Notes under the pieces: generated by a model | Databases searched by the model: none | What the model saw: the letters and a program-made list of their open reading frames with translations, nothing else | Told to the model about the DNA's origin: nothing | In this document: one piece after another, positions 54,358-63,755 of the stretch | Numbering within the stretch: the first letter of the stretch is position 1 | Layout of the letters: every line of letters starts with the position of its first letter | Assembly (NCBI GenBank): GCA_009731375.1 | Contig: BJOX01000233.1 | Coordinates: 71,011-135,010, forward strand | Reading direction: 5' to 3' | Length of the DNA: 64,000 nt | Origin: Paulinella micropora | Taxonomy: Eukaryota > Cercozoa > Imbricatea > Euglyphida | Position numbers and translations under genes: made by a program

Positions 54358-56659
54358 ATGGCAAAGTGGGCCGCGAGTGGCCGGCTTGGCGCGGAGCCCA
54401 ACCACCGCCCGGTCGTGACGATCGATCCCAGGCCGCCCCAGGAGGTGATCGACGCTTTTAACAACACCACGCTCGAGGAGATACGCGCGGGCCAGAAGCC
54501 GGTGCCGGTCTGGCCGGAACGACTGCCGCTCAAGACCAAGATGAGCGCCGCGGAATGGGTAGACCTGCGGGACAATTTCGTGGCCAGCCTCGCCGAGCTG
54601 CGGGACCGTTACCGGGACCAGGTGCTCGACCGCATGCACCTTTGCGCGTGCGGCGTGGACCCGGCCCTCCACGAACCCTCGCCCGCGCTCGCCAAGATCA
54701 TCTCGGGACGCCGGGGCCACTGGTCGGAATTCTTGACCAAAGAAAACAGCGACGACCACCAGTTTGCACACCTGTTGTACGTGAACAGCGGCCTGGACAA
54801 AACCAAGCTGCTCAAGAGAAACAAGGCCTCGGAGTTGAACTTTATCATTGTGGAGCAAGAGGGCGGCGGCCTGCTTTTCCCCGCCAGCTCCGCCGACGTG
54901 GTAGGCCGCAAGACCACCACGCTGCGCAAGGTCCTGTTCGGCGACGAAGACAGGTGGATCAAATCGATCGTGACCAAGACAGAAGGGCCTTTCCCTACGT
55001 GCCTGCTGGCCTTCTGTGCGACTCTGCTGAGGCTGCGGCGAGACGTGGAGCAGTTCCTGCCGTTCATCAACGACCTGGTAGACGCGGCCAGGCCAGGGCT
55101 GAGTTCACGCAGCAGAGACTACACTGACTTTGTAGTCGAGTGGCTGATCTTGGCCTCGGTAAAAGAGGTACAAGACAAATCCAAACAGCCCTCGCGCTGT
55201 GTCTGGGAGAAGACTTTGTGCGCAGGTGGTTCACGGAAGGAGGCAGCTACTTCCGCGACAGGGACGTGAACGCCAGGGGGGCCCTGCAGACCAGCAAAGC
55301 GACCATGGCCAACCTCAAGAACAGGCACGTGCTCTACTTGGACCCCTGGTGCGCGTTCTTGGACGAGCTCTACCGGGCCATGCTCGCGGAGGCAGACTGC
55401 TTTGAGTCGGCTGAGGCCAAGCGCACCAACGACGGCCCGTTTGCGCCCAGCGAGAGGCACCCGCTGTGGGCCCTGCAGTCCTTTCTGTTGCTGTCTATCC
55501 TCGGCTGTCGCATGGCCGAGCTGTGGAAGTTCAGCGAGTTCTTGCCAGTGGAGGACGACCAGTATATAACGTTTACGGAGATCGGCCGCAACAAGCATGT
55601 CTTGCAACACCGGGCGGCGAAAAAGGGAGCGGACCCCCGACGGGACCCGGACGAGCAGACCGATTACCAGGACTCTATCTATGTCTCGCCTTACCGACGG
55701 CCTCGTCGGCCGGGGTGCTGAGAATCTACCGGCACATGATGTACGGCACCGAGAACCACTTTAACCACCGAGCGAAAATGGCGCCGGATGCCAGCATGCT
55801 GCTGAAAGGCGACAGGCCCAAGTCGGATTACCTGAGCTGGACGACGCACCGAGCAGAGATCCTGGCCGAAGAGGACAACCAGCCCATTGCCATGCCGCCC
55901 GCCTAGAAGATGAAGGTCAGCACCCTGCCCTGGATGAAGTCCCTGGTGAACGCCGGCCACAAGAAGAACATCGAACGGCCTAGCCAAGTGTTGCCTAACA
56001 GCCAAGTGTCCGCGGCCATGAAAGGAGGAGGATTTAAGAATACGTTCGAAGACCTGACACACCTCTACCAAGAGCGCGCCCACAGTGAATTCCGCATCAG
56101 CTACCCACATCTGCTGCGAGCCATCTACGCCAACGTGGCCTGGGAACTTTACGGCAACCAGTCGCTCGTGGCCCGGCCGGTGTTTTTCAGCCGGGTTTTG
56201 GGGCACACGCTCGAGTACGAAAACAAAGAAGAAGGGATCGGCAATCTCAAAACGCAGATGTTTTATGACAAGGTCAAGGTGATGAGCAAGGCAGTGCCCT
56301 CACTGCACGAGCCGGACTTGCTCAAGATTGTGCAGGCCATTGTGCAACAGGGCGAAAGGCTGGCCTCGGACTATGCCCGGGTCCTGGGTGACCTGAAATA
56401 CGTAATCCCGCCCAGGCTCACGCAGCTGCCCCGCGAGACCAGAGCCGAACGGTTACGCCGCCAAGCCGTTGAATTTTTCGCGGCAAATTTGCAGCACCAT
56501 GCCCAAGAACTGCGCCGGCCCGGTTTTTGGCGCGGGACTGTCGATTCTATTTTTTCCGTGAAAGCCTCTTACCGTTTCGCTAGTCATGCCGCTACGGCCC
56601 TTGATACGGCTGATCCTACACCAGCCGCTCAGATCACGCGGTTTACACAATTGTGTTAA
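54358..56659 (+). pseudogene. Broken tyrosine recombinase, protelomerase-like
   Basis: Coding moves through frames 1 (54358-55200), 3 (about 55200-55690) and 2 (about 55700-56659), with a TAG at 55904-55906 in the last. Read together the parts hold the full tyrosine recombinase set: catalytic Arg in SILGCRMAELWK, a Lys 28 residues later (GRNKH), box II PHLLRAIYA, box III RVLGHT, and the nucleophile Tyr in LKTQMFYDKV, with an extra ~11 residues between LGHT and that Tyr. The GCR-x2-E-x6-F spacing and large size (about 760 codons) are closer to telomere resolvases than to small integrases, but an integrase is possible. The enzyme family cuts and rejoins DNA by a 3'-phosphotyrosine link. It may be truly decayed or carry base-calling errors. 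No joined protein is given. Confidence 0.55.
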
Positions 56660-56741
56660 GAGATTCAAGAACCAAAAGCTCATAATCTGACTTTTATTGA
56701 AGTCAGAAAGTGAAAAGCAGAGCAAGGTCGAAGCCCTTGCA

Positions 56742-57323
56742 ATGCTTTTTGCCGCGCCGCTAATTACGATGAGTTGCGACAAACCGTGCCGGGTGGCACC
56801 TGACGGGAAAATTTCGCTCGTTGATTTTGCCGGGAAAACGTTTCCTTTTTTGACTCCTAGCCGTTGCGCGGAACGGATCCGCAGGCACCTCCAGCTACAC
56901 CCCTACCGGCTAACCAACGGCCACATTTCGAGATTCAAATTCCCGAAACAGCGCGGCCAGCGCTGTGGCACGTGGGTCTGCGCGCCCGAAGTAGCCGTCG
57001 AGGTCATGGGCCAGTTTGCGTCGGACTGGAACGTGCGGCCCTCACGGCGGACACAGCCAAGGGTCAGTAACAAGCCCCTTGAACCAAGCGTCGCTGCCGT
57101 GAGCTATCTCGAGGGCGTCCGCGACGGATTTGCAGTTCTTGGACAGTTCGCTCCAGACACAACAAGCATGCTCCAGCCTGCTCTGGACGAGACAGTTGGT
57201 GCAGTTGACACCGAAGAAGAGACAATGACGTCTTTCAAGCTCCTGACCCCTGTTCTGACTTACGAGCAGGACGGGGAAGAAGAAAACGAACTTGAGAGCG
57301 TCGCAGAGCATTTTTCGTTTTAA
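56742..57323 (+). CDS. Unknown viral protein
   Basis: 193 codons from the first in-frame ATG at 56742 (another at 56769). The first half has a compact basic region (FLTPSRCAERIRRHLQLHPY, ISRFKFPKQRGQRC) that could bind nucleic acid; the second half is acidic (DTEEE, DGEEENELE). No family was recognised. Its stop is 18 bp from the stop of the convergent F-box gene. Confidence 0.55.
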   Translation: MLFAAPLITMSCDKPCRVAPDGKISLVDFAGKTFPFLTPSRCAERIRRHLQLHPYRLTNGHISRFKFPKQRGQRCGTWVCAPEVAVEVMGQFASDWNVRPSRRTQPRVSNKPLEPSVAAVSYLEGVRDGFAVLGQFAPDTTSMLQPALDETVGAVDTEEETMTSFKLLTPVLTYEQDGEEENELESVAEHFSF

Positions 57324-57341
57324 TTAAAAAATCAAGAAGAT

Positions 57342-57920
57342 TTAAAAATCCGTAATGTACAGCTCCCTGTTGAACCGGGGCTTGAACCGGGCGGCAGTCT
57401 CTTCGGCTCCCGTCAGCCACAAATAGCTGGTCCACTTGTCTACTTGCAGCACGGGCCAACCAGCTTCTTCATACGCCATACGGAAGCGGTAGGCCGGTAT
57501 ATACGCCAGCGCTACAATAGAGTCTCGTGTCGTCCTGGGCACGGGGAAAGACGTGCGGCCCATGCGCCTGCACGCGGCAAAGGGCGTGATCACCCGGTCG
57601 CGGTGGTGGAACACGAAGCAGGTGCCGCAGTAGCCCTCGACTGTCCTCTTTTGGGTGCAGGTAAAGCAGATGTGCTCGCTCTTGCGCGACACGGTGTTGA
57701 TTAGGCGCGGCAGCGACTTGGTGTCGTACTTGAAAGTAGCGTTCAGGAACTTGTGCAGGCCGGACAGCTCGCCGTTCTGCACTTTGCGCCGCTTCCACCG
57801 GCCGCGCGCGAACCGGCTCGTGTGCGTTTTGAGGTGACGGATCGTGTGCGCGACCTCGCCGACGCAGAGGTAAGAAAGCACTTCCACCAAGAGATCAGCG
57901 GGTAGTGCGGCCAGTATCAT
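57342..57920 (-). CDS. F-box-like protein with Cys/His finger
   Basis: 192 codons from the ATG at 57920. Residues 5-32 (ALPADLLVEVLSYLCVGEVAHTIRHLKTH) follow the F-box pattern LPxDLLxxVLSYL. A CFTCTQKRTVEGYCGTCFVFHH segment near residues 85-106 forms a zinc-finger-like cluster. F-box proteins link targets to the SCF ubiquitin ligase through Skp1; several large DNA viruses encode them to alter host protein turnover. The rest shows no known domain. It lies downstream of the packaging ATPase on the same strand. Confidence 0.55.
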   Translation of the reverse strand: MILAALPADLLVEVLSYLCVGEVAHTIRHLKTHTSRFARGRWKRRKVQNGELSGLHKFLNATFKYDTKSLPRLINTVSRKSEHICFTCTQKRTVEGYCGTCFVFHHRDRVITPFAACRRMGRTSFPVPRTTRDSIVALAYIPAYRFRMAYEEAGWPVLQVDKWTSYLWLTGAEETAARFKPRFNRELYITDF

Positions 57921-58019
57921 TTTTGACTCGTTTAACTATAAGGGATAGAACTTTTTGTTTTTTTGGGGCAGCTGTGACCACCCCCCCCTTGATATTACGG
58001 GCCAAGCGTGCCCCACGCT

Positions 58020-59299
58020 TTAAGAGCTGTCGTAACCGTTGGCGGGCGGCCCGTTACCTATGATGGGCGCGAACGGCTTGACCGTGGTACCGGCGTTGGT
58101 GTACATGAAATTGGGCTTGAACGGTGCAGCTTGCAGCTGGTTCTGCTGCGCAAACCGCTCTGCTGCCAACTTTTCGGCGTCCCGTGTTTGCTGGTCCAGC
58201 TTCTGGAGGATCTCCTTGTCCCGCTGGGCCATGGTCTTTCCGTCCTTTTTGAGGCGCTGTCTCGCGCGGTCGCCGTAAAACAGCATGCGCTGCATCATTT
58301 CTCTCTCCTGACGGGACATGCCCTTGAGCGAAGTTGGCAGCCAGCTCGGAGCGCGGTACGCCAGCTGTTTGAGGCGCTCCTGTTTTTGGATGTCCGCACG
58401 GGTCGGCGGCTTGGGCGGGTCCGGCCCTCTGAGGATGACTTCGCCATCTNNNNNNNNNNCCAGGACTTGTAGTCGTACTCGAGCCGGTCGATGTGCTCGT
58501 GGTAAACCATTGCAGCATGCCGTGTCCCGACGTTGCGCTCATCCGTGCATTGGGCAAAGTGAGCCCAAAACTCCTTTTTGGGGAAGAGCTGTCCGTAGTT
58601 TTCCCACAGGTTGGTAAGGGTCCGCTGCACTTTCGAGTTGAACATGATGCAATGACTGGTCTGTTCGCGCATAATGGGACTCACTGAGTTGCGGCCAGTC
58701 AAATATTGTACCGCAATAAATATGGTTATATTATAATGGCGGTATGTACCAAAAAAGTTCTGCATCCAACGATCTGTACTGTCTATGATCCCGACCAAAT
58801 CATCAAACACGATGAAACTCGGCTCGAGGTACTTGTTGGCCAAAAACCTTTTTTTGAGGTTTTCAACGTAGTTCTGCAGGATGTCCATTCGGAACCCTTC
58901 GTAGATCTTGCAAAACTGCTCGCTCGCGAAATGGAAACTGTAGGACGCTTTGAATTTTGTACGAACCATGACCAGGCCGTACTGGAAGGGGTCTTTCTTG
59001 CGCGCGCAAAGGCTGTAAAGGAGCCATTTCAGGAAATGGGTCTTGCCGCGTTCCGATTTGCCCACTAAAACGAACAATTGCCCTGCCCCTTTTTCGCGCG
59101 GGTAGAAGACCTCGATGTTCCGCTTGAACTCGGTTGGCTGCAGCGGCTCTGCCGGCTGCTGCTTCTTCTTCTTCTTGCCCTTGTCTTTCTGCTTGTCGAC
59201 ATAGTCAAGTATTTTTTCCTCGATTGTCTTCTCGCCGAGCTGCTGTTCCGGCTCCGGCAGCCGTTCGACCGGGCCTTCCTGCTGCTGCTGCTGCATCAT
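58020..59299 (-). CDS. A32-type genome packaging ATPase
   Basis: ATG at 59299; the reading crosses a 10-N join (58450-58459), after which the frame ending at 58020 is clearly the continuation (VILRGPDPPKPPTRADIQ into MSRQEREMMQ). About 420 codons. Walker A GKSERGKT (near residue 78), Walker B PSFIVFDD (near residue 163), then a sensor-like IAVQYLTGRN. This is the FtsK-HerA superfamily ATPase that pumps viral DNA into capsids in NCLDVs and polinton-like viruses. The N-terminus is Gln/Lys rich. The C-terminus adds a charged coiled-coil-like extension and an Asn/Gly/Pro tail. It diverges from the 59337 ORF across 37 bp. Confidence 0.9.
58450..58459. other. 10-N contig join inside the ATPase gene
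   Basis: Fixed-size gap, no duplicated edge seen. It shifts the apparent frame because 10 is not a multiple of three. Confidence 0.8.
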
Positions 59300-59336
59300 T
59301 TTTTTTTAACTTCTCCCCGAATATTAAAAAAAAGAT

Positions 59337-59486
59337 ATGCCACTGTTCTTGAGTGACAGGACTCGCTTGCTAGTCAACCAGGCCGAACCAGCCAGGGCGG
59401 CAGTGGAGGCCGCGCTGTCTGCCAAGAAGCCCAAAAAAACGAAGAAGAAGAAGAAGCCAGCGGACATTGTTGAGAAGGGCAAGTGA
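59337..59486 (+). CDS. Small Lys-rich protein (49 codons)
   Basis: ATG at 59337, TGA at 59484-59486. Reads MPLFLSDRTRLLVNQ and then a Lys-rich KKPKKTKKKKKP stretch. Compact and basic, possibly DNA-binding or a virion core peptide. It starts 37 bp from the divergent ATPase start and is followed 43 bp later by the repeat-module protein. The call rests on position and composition. Confidence 0.45.
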   Translation: MPLFLSDRTRLLVNQAEPARAAVEAALSAKKPKKTKKKKKPADIVEKGK

Positions 59487-59529
59487 GATTTTTTAATTTT
59501 CGTTGCACAGATTTTGAACAGAAGGAAAC

Positions 59530-61527
59530 ATGAAGCCCTGGCGCAAGAGGCACGCCGGCCGCGCTTTTACCAGCGATGCGCCTGTTTCCTTCAAGAAGCA
59601 GCGCACTGGCTTTGTGGGCGGCGGGTCGGTCGAGATGGCGGCCAAGACCAGGGAAATCATGAAATATGCCAACCCACAGCTCTCGGCCGTGCTGGATGCG
59701 GTCGCGCCTGCTGCCAGCACTGGCTCGCCAATCCCCACCGCTCCGCCGCTGTCGGCGACTGGCACAGGCTCGCCAATCCCCACCGCCCCGCCGCTGTCGA
59801 CGACCGGCACGGGTGCATCCATCCCCGCCGCCCCGCCGCTGCCGGCTGACATGGACGCGAAGGCAGACACGAAAGCCGCCGCTGGCGCATCGGCGCTGGA
59901 CTCCGTTGACTCGGAACAAAAGCTGTGGGAGTTGGCGTCCACCATGTCTGGTCGTTCAATCGAGGATCTGAAAAAGGAAAAGGCAACAAGTGCGATGCAT
60001 GCGAAGTACGAAGAGCTGCGCCAAAAACGAGATGACGGGGTCATAACAAAAGAGGAGTATTCCAAGCAGTTTAGAGCGGCGTTCAAGGCATGGAGGAAAA
60101 AGATCATCGAGGCGGCTTCGGACCCAACAGAGGCGCTGATGCAGTCCATCAAGGCCGGCAANNNNNNNNNNNNNNNNNNNNNNNNNNNNNNNNNNNNNNN
60201 NNNNNNNNNNNNNNNNNNNNNNNNNNNNNNNNNNNNNNNNNNNNNNNNNNNNNNNNNNNNNNNNNNNNNNNNNNNNNNNNNNNNNNNNNNNNNNNNNNNN
60301 NNNNNNNNNNNNNNNNNNNNNNNNNNNNNNNNNNNNNNNNNNNNNNNNNNNNNNNNNNNNNNNNNNNNNNNNNNNNNNNNNNNNNNNNNNNNNNNNNNNN
60401 NNNNNNNNNNNNNNNNNNNNNNNNNNNNNNNNNNNNNNNNNNNNNNNNNNNNNNNNNNNNNNNNNNNNNNNNNNNNNNNNNNNNNNNNNNNNNNNNNNNN
60501 NNNNNNNNNNNNNNNNNNNNNNNNNNNNNNNNNNNNNNNNNNNNNNNNNNNNNNNNNNNNNNNNNNNNNNNNNNNNNNNNNNNNNNNNNNNNNNNNNNNN
60601 NNNNNNNNNNNTCCGCCGCTGTCGGCGACTGGCACAGGCTCGCCAATCCCCACCGCCCCGCCGCTGTCGGCGACCGGCACAGGCCCGTCAATCCCCACCG
60701 CCCCGCCGCTGTCGGCGACCGGCGCAGGCCCGTCAATCCCCGCCGCCCCGCCGCTGCCGGCCGACACGGGCGCGAAGGCAGACATGAAAGCTGCCGCGGG
60801 TGCATCGGCGCTGGACTCAATCGACTCGGAACAGAAGCTCTGGGAGCTGGCGTCCAAAATGTCTGGCCGCCCAATCGAAGAGCTGAAAAAAGAAAAGGCG
60901 ACAAACGCGATGCATGCTAAGTACGAAGAGCTGCGCCAAAAACGAGACGACGGAGTCATAACAAAAGAGGAATATTCCAGGCAGTTTAAGGAGGCGTACA
61001 AGGAATGGAGAAAAGAAATTATCAAGGCGGCTTCGGACCCGACAGAGGCGCTGATGCAGTCCATCAAGGCCGGCAAGAAGCTCAAGAAAGTCGACCAAAA
61101 GACACAAAAAGCGGCGCCGACGGATCCACAAGACGCGATTAATCAAGCGATCAAGGCGGGCGGCAAGCTTAAGAAAGTCGACGCAGCGGCGCACGCGGCC
61201 GCTAAAAAAGCAGCCGAAGAGAAAGAAAAGGCCGAGACGCCCACGGGGTTTGGCCTGATCAAGAAGGGTGCTACGCTCAAGAAAGCCGACCTGAAGACAC
61301 AAGAAGCTATACACCAAGTAGCAGCGTACCAAGCGAACAAGACTCCCAAACAAGAAGAGAAACTGAGGGCCTGGTCACACAAGCTGGGCGAAGCGATAAC
61401 CGAGCTCGAGGCGCTGATTAAGAAAGAGGAAGACCTTCACGGCAAGTCGGACGAGACAGAAGCCATAAGAAAGAAAAAGGCCAGGCTGGTGGCCAGGAAG
61501 AAGATCATAGAAGAGGGGCTCAAATGA
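59530..61527 (+). CDS. Repeat-module probable virion protein (contains 450-N gap)
   Basis: 665 codons including unknown ones. The N-terminus is basic (KPWRKRHAGRAF) with a motif AAKTREIMKYANPQLSAVL. Pro/Thr/Ala repeats follow (TGSPIPTAPPLSATG), then a helical module EQKLWELA...KYEELRQKRDDGVITKEEY ending DPTEALMQSIKAG. After the gap (60162-60611) the Pro repeats and the module recur with a few percent change, giving a roughly 920-bp duplication. The C-terminus is Lys/Ala-rich with several (L)KK(V/A)D units, three of them GxxLKK. Composition suits a structural or DNA-condensing virion protein. The next gene shares the KYANP/HYANP motif. Confidence 0.65.
   Translation: MKPWRKRHAGRAFTSDAPVSFKKQRTGFVGGGSVEMAAKTREIMKYANPQLSAVLDAVAPAASTGSPIPTAPPLSATGTGSPIPTAPPLSTTGTGASIPAAPPLPADMDAKADTKAAAGASALDSVDSEQKLWELASTMSGRSIEDLKKEKATSAMHAKYEELRQKRDDGVITKEEYSKQFRAAFKAWRKKIIEAASDPTEALMQSIKAGXXXXXXXXXXXXXXXXXXXXXXXXXXXXXXXXXXXXXXXXXXXXXXXXXXXXXXXXXXXXXXXXXXXXXXXXXXXXXXXXXXXXXXXXXXXXXXXXXXXXXXXXXXXXXXXXXXXXXXXXXXXXXXXXXXXXXXXXXXXXXXXXXXXXXXXPPLSATGTGSPIPTAPPLSATGTGPSIPTAPPLSATGAGPSIPAAPPLPADTGAKADMKAAAGASALDSIDSEQKLWELASKMSGRPIEELKKEKATNAMHAKYEELRQKRDDGVITKEEYSRQFKEAYKEWRKEIIKAASDPTEALMQSIKAGKKLKKVDQKTQKAAPTDPQDAINQAIKAGGKLKKVDAAAHAAAKKAAEEKEKAETPTGFGLIKKGATLKKADLKTQEAIHQVAAYQANKTPKQEEKLRAWSHKLGEAITELEALIKKEEDLHGKSDETEAIRKKKARLVARKKIIEEGLK
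60162..60611. other. Assembly gap (450 N) inside repeat-module gene
   Basis: The edges match the repeated module on both sides, so the gap is probably due to the duplication and more copies may be missing. Confidence 0.9.
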
Positions 61528-61560
61528 TTTTTTTTCCTGACGATCAGTAAACAAATACTG

Positions 61561-62820
61561 ATGTTTGCTCCAAACTGTCCGTGGATCAGCACCCGGCCGG
61601 TAGTAGCGGGCAATTCTCACAAGAGGCCGGCCTGGCTGGATGAATCGCCTATGCCAAAGCGGCTCAAGCGACCGGAAAACCAGGGCCCCGTGGCAGTCTC
61701 TGCCAAGGCCCGCGGCCTCATGCACTACGCAAATCCTAACCTCGGCGCGGCCATGCAGCTGCTGGAGCCGGTGGAGGCGGCGCCGGCAATGGCAGTGCCC
61801 GCAAAGACAGAAGAAGCGAAGGGGCCGAAGGCTGTAGAACAAAAGAAGAAGGAAGAGGAGCCGAAGGCCGCAGAAACAAAAGAGAAGGAAGAGGGGCCCA
61901 AGGCCACAGAACACGACAAGGAGAAGACGGAGGAGACGGAAGAGGGGCCGAAGGCTGCAGAGGAGGCCGACGAGCCAGAGAAGATGGAAGAAGACGAGGA
62001 GGGGAAAGAGGAAGACGAATCAGGTGTGACTGAGGAGGAAGAGCACGAGCCTGAGAAGGCGAAGGAGGACAAAGAAGAGCAGAAAAAGGCCGCAGAGACG
62101 AAGGAAGAGGACAAGGAGCCTCCAAAGGCAGCGGAGACGAAGGATGAGGACAAGGAACTGAAGAAAGAGAGTCCAAAAGAGAGCGAGGACGGCCAAGTGG
62201 AAGAGGGTCAGGAAGAAGACGAGCCGCCCCCTCCTCCCGCCCAGAAGCCCGCGGCGGCCGCAACAAAGCCGCACAAGAGCATGCCGCCGTACGTCACGCC
62301 ACAAACCAAGGCCGACGCGGCTACTCTCCTCCAGGCTACCAAGGACTCGAACTTCGGCTTGTTTCTTTCTACCATAATGGGTGGATCAGACCCGTTTACC
62401 AAATGGAAAGACAAGCTGCTCGAGCCCACGGCCGGCGTTCTGGTTCCTAGCCCGGCACTCAACCTTGCTTTCTCCCGGCTGCAAGTAGCGCTCAACGAAT
62501 ATATCCCCGACCCAATCGACGTGGCAGTGGCGATGCACCAGGCCACCGAGCTGTACGAGGACGAAAAACACGAATACGAAGTGGCCAAGTTACACGCAGA
62601 GACCACCGCCACACTCAAGAAGGCAGAGCAACAAAAGAAGTTGGCTGAAGCGGAGGCCAAGAAAGTGGAAGACAAGAAGAAACTCAACGAGTCCGCCAAG
62701 GAGAAGCTGGACACCGAGGGAGACTTGTTGGAAACCACCACCCAGGCCGCCAAGCAAGAGGCAGAGGCCAAGGTCCAAAGAGAAAAGGCTCAGGAGGAAA
62801 TCGCAAATCTGGCAAATTGA
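61561..62820 (+). CDS. Glu/Lys-rich probable virion protein, paralogue of 59530
   Basis: 419 codons. The N-terminal 60 residues parallel the previous gene: basic start (MPKRLKRP), then AKARGLMHYANPNLGAAM. The middle is a long Glu/Lys/Pro-rich tract (KEEEPKAAETKEKEE repeats), then Pro-rich (PPPPPAQKPAAA), a globular region (QATKDSNFGLFLSTIMGG) and a C-terminal coiled coil rich in Lys/Glu/Ala. The stop codon (TGA, 62818-62820) is followed closely by the next gene, and the next frame overlaps its end. A virion or core role is inferred. Confidence 0.65.
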   Translation: MFAPNCPWISTRPVVAGNSHKRPAWLDESPMPKRLKRPENQGPVAVSAKARGLMHYANPNLGAAMQLLEPVEAAPAMAVPAKTEEAKGPKAVEQKKKEEEPKAAETKEKEEGPKATEHDKEKTEETEEGPKAAEEADEPEKMEEDEEGKEEDESGVTEEEEHEPEKAKEDKEEQKKAAETKEEDKEPPKAAETKDEDKELKKESPKESEDGQVEEGQEEDEPPPPPAQKPAAAATKPHKSMPPYVTPQTKADAATLLQATKDSNFGLFLSTIMGGSDPFTKWKDKLLEPTAGVLVPSPALNLAFSRLQVALNEYIPDPIDVAVAMHQATELYEDEKHEYEVAKLHAETTATLKKAEQQKKLAEAEAKKVEDKKKLNESAKEKLDTEGDLLETTTQAAKQEAEAKVQREKAQEEIANLAN

Positions 62821-62849
62821 CGGCACAGGCAACACAGGACGCCAAGGAG

Positions 62850-63710
62850 ATGAGCGAGCTCAAGAGCAAAGTAGCCACGAAAGCCAACGCCGCCAAGCTA
62901 CAGGCGGCCAAGACTGCGATGCTTGCCCAGATCGACGCAGCCGAGAGCAAGCTTGTGGAGGCGGAACAAAAAGGGATAATGTCCAAACAACAATTGGTGC
63001 AAAAGCAACAAGAGCTGGCCAAAGGCAAGCAAAAGGTCCTGACTATCCAGATCGGAAAGGCGCTCGGCGCCGACAAGGTCGCCAATGCGCTGGGCACGAT
63101 CGCGGCCGTCGGTGGAGGGGTCGGCAGCTTGATCGGCGCTCTTGTTGGTGGCTCTGCCGACGTGGTCGGCACTACGATCGGCAGTGCAGCCAACAGCGCT
63201 GCTCCGGGCCTAGGAGGTGGTATAGGCAGCTTGGCGACGGGCGTGGGCAGCGTAGCAAGCAAAGGAGGCAAGCTGCTCGGGGGCGCAGGAGTAAAACTCA
63301 TAGAGGGCTTAGGTGGCCTGACAGAAGGCACCGGCAAGCTTCTGCTGACAGGAGCAGACATGACAACGGGCACGGTGCAAAAACCCCTGACATACACCGT
63401 GACCAGCGACACGAGCCGCTTACCTCCACAAATCGAGTGGTCAGATGATGGCAAGCAACAATTGGCGCAAGAGTTTAAGTACGGCAATGTCGGTGAACTT
63501 CTCGGCACCAATGCCACTGCTGCAGACGCTGCACTGTGGATTCTGCGTGCCTTGCCTAACAACCTCACTGATTTCCAGCAAGAGAGGGCCCAGAAACTCG
63601 AGAATGCTATCCAGCAAAAAGACAATGAAGAAATACGGGAGGCATTGTCCGGTCTCAAGAGCGTCCTCGACGCGGACCAGATCGCGCATGCGTTCAGGGG
63701 CACTCAATGA
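62850..63710 (+). CDS. Gly/Ala-rich protein with hydrophobic central region
   Basis: 286 codons from the ATG at 62850; the frame is open from 62817 without an ATG, overlapping the previous stop. An N-terminal coiled coil (ELKSKVATKANAAKLQAAKTA) precedes a long Gly/Ala/Val/Ser region (IAAVGGGVGSLIGALVGG, GLGGGIGSLATGVGS) that could insert in membranes. The C-terminal third is globular and polar. Such a layout occurs in membrane-active minor virion proteins of DNA viruses, but no family was recognised. It may also be the C-terminal continuation of the preceding protein through a frameshift. Confidence 0.6.
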   Translation: MSELKSKVATKANAAKLQAAKTAMLAQIDAAESKLVEAEQKGIMSKQQLVQKQQELAKGKQKVLTIQIGKALGADKVANALGTIAAVGGGVGSLIGALVGGSADVVGTTIGSAANSAAPGLGGGIGSLATGVGSVASKGGKLLGGAGVKLIEGLGGLTEGTGKLLLTGADMTTGTVQKPLTYTVTSDTSRLPPQIEWSDDGKQQLAQEFKYGNVGELLGTNATAADAALWILRALPNNLTDFQQERAQKLENAIQQKDNEEIREALSGLKSVLDADQIAHAFRGTQ

Positions 63711-63755
63711 AAAAAAAAATAAACTGACTGGTTGCCAAAACAAGGAGAGAAAAAA

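Noticed and set aside
54555-55127. Arg/Pro-rich overlapping ORF inside the recombinase region
   Set aside because: High-GC shadow frame; the sense frame carries the recombinase-like content.
62208-63703. Large minus-strand ORFs opposite the virion genes
   Set aside because: Shadow frames of Lys/Ala/Gly-rich coding sequence; no motifs and antisense to better-supported genes.
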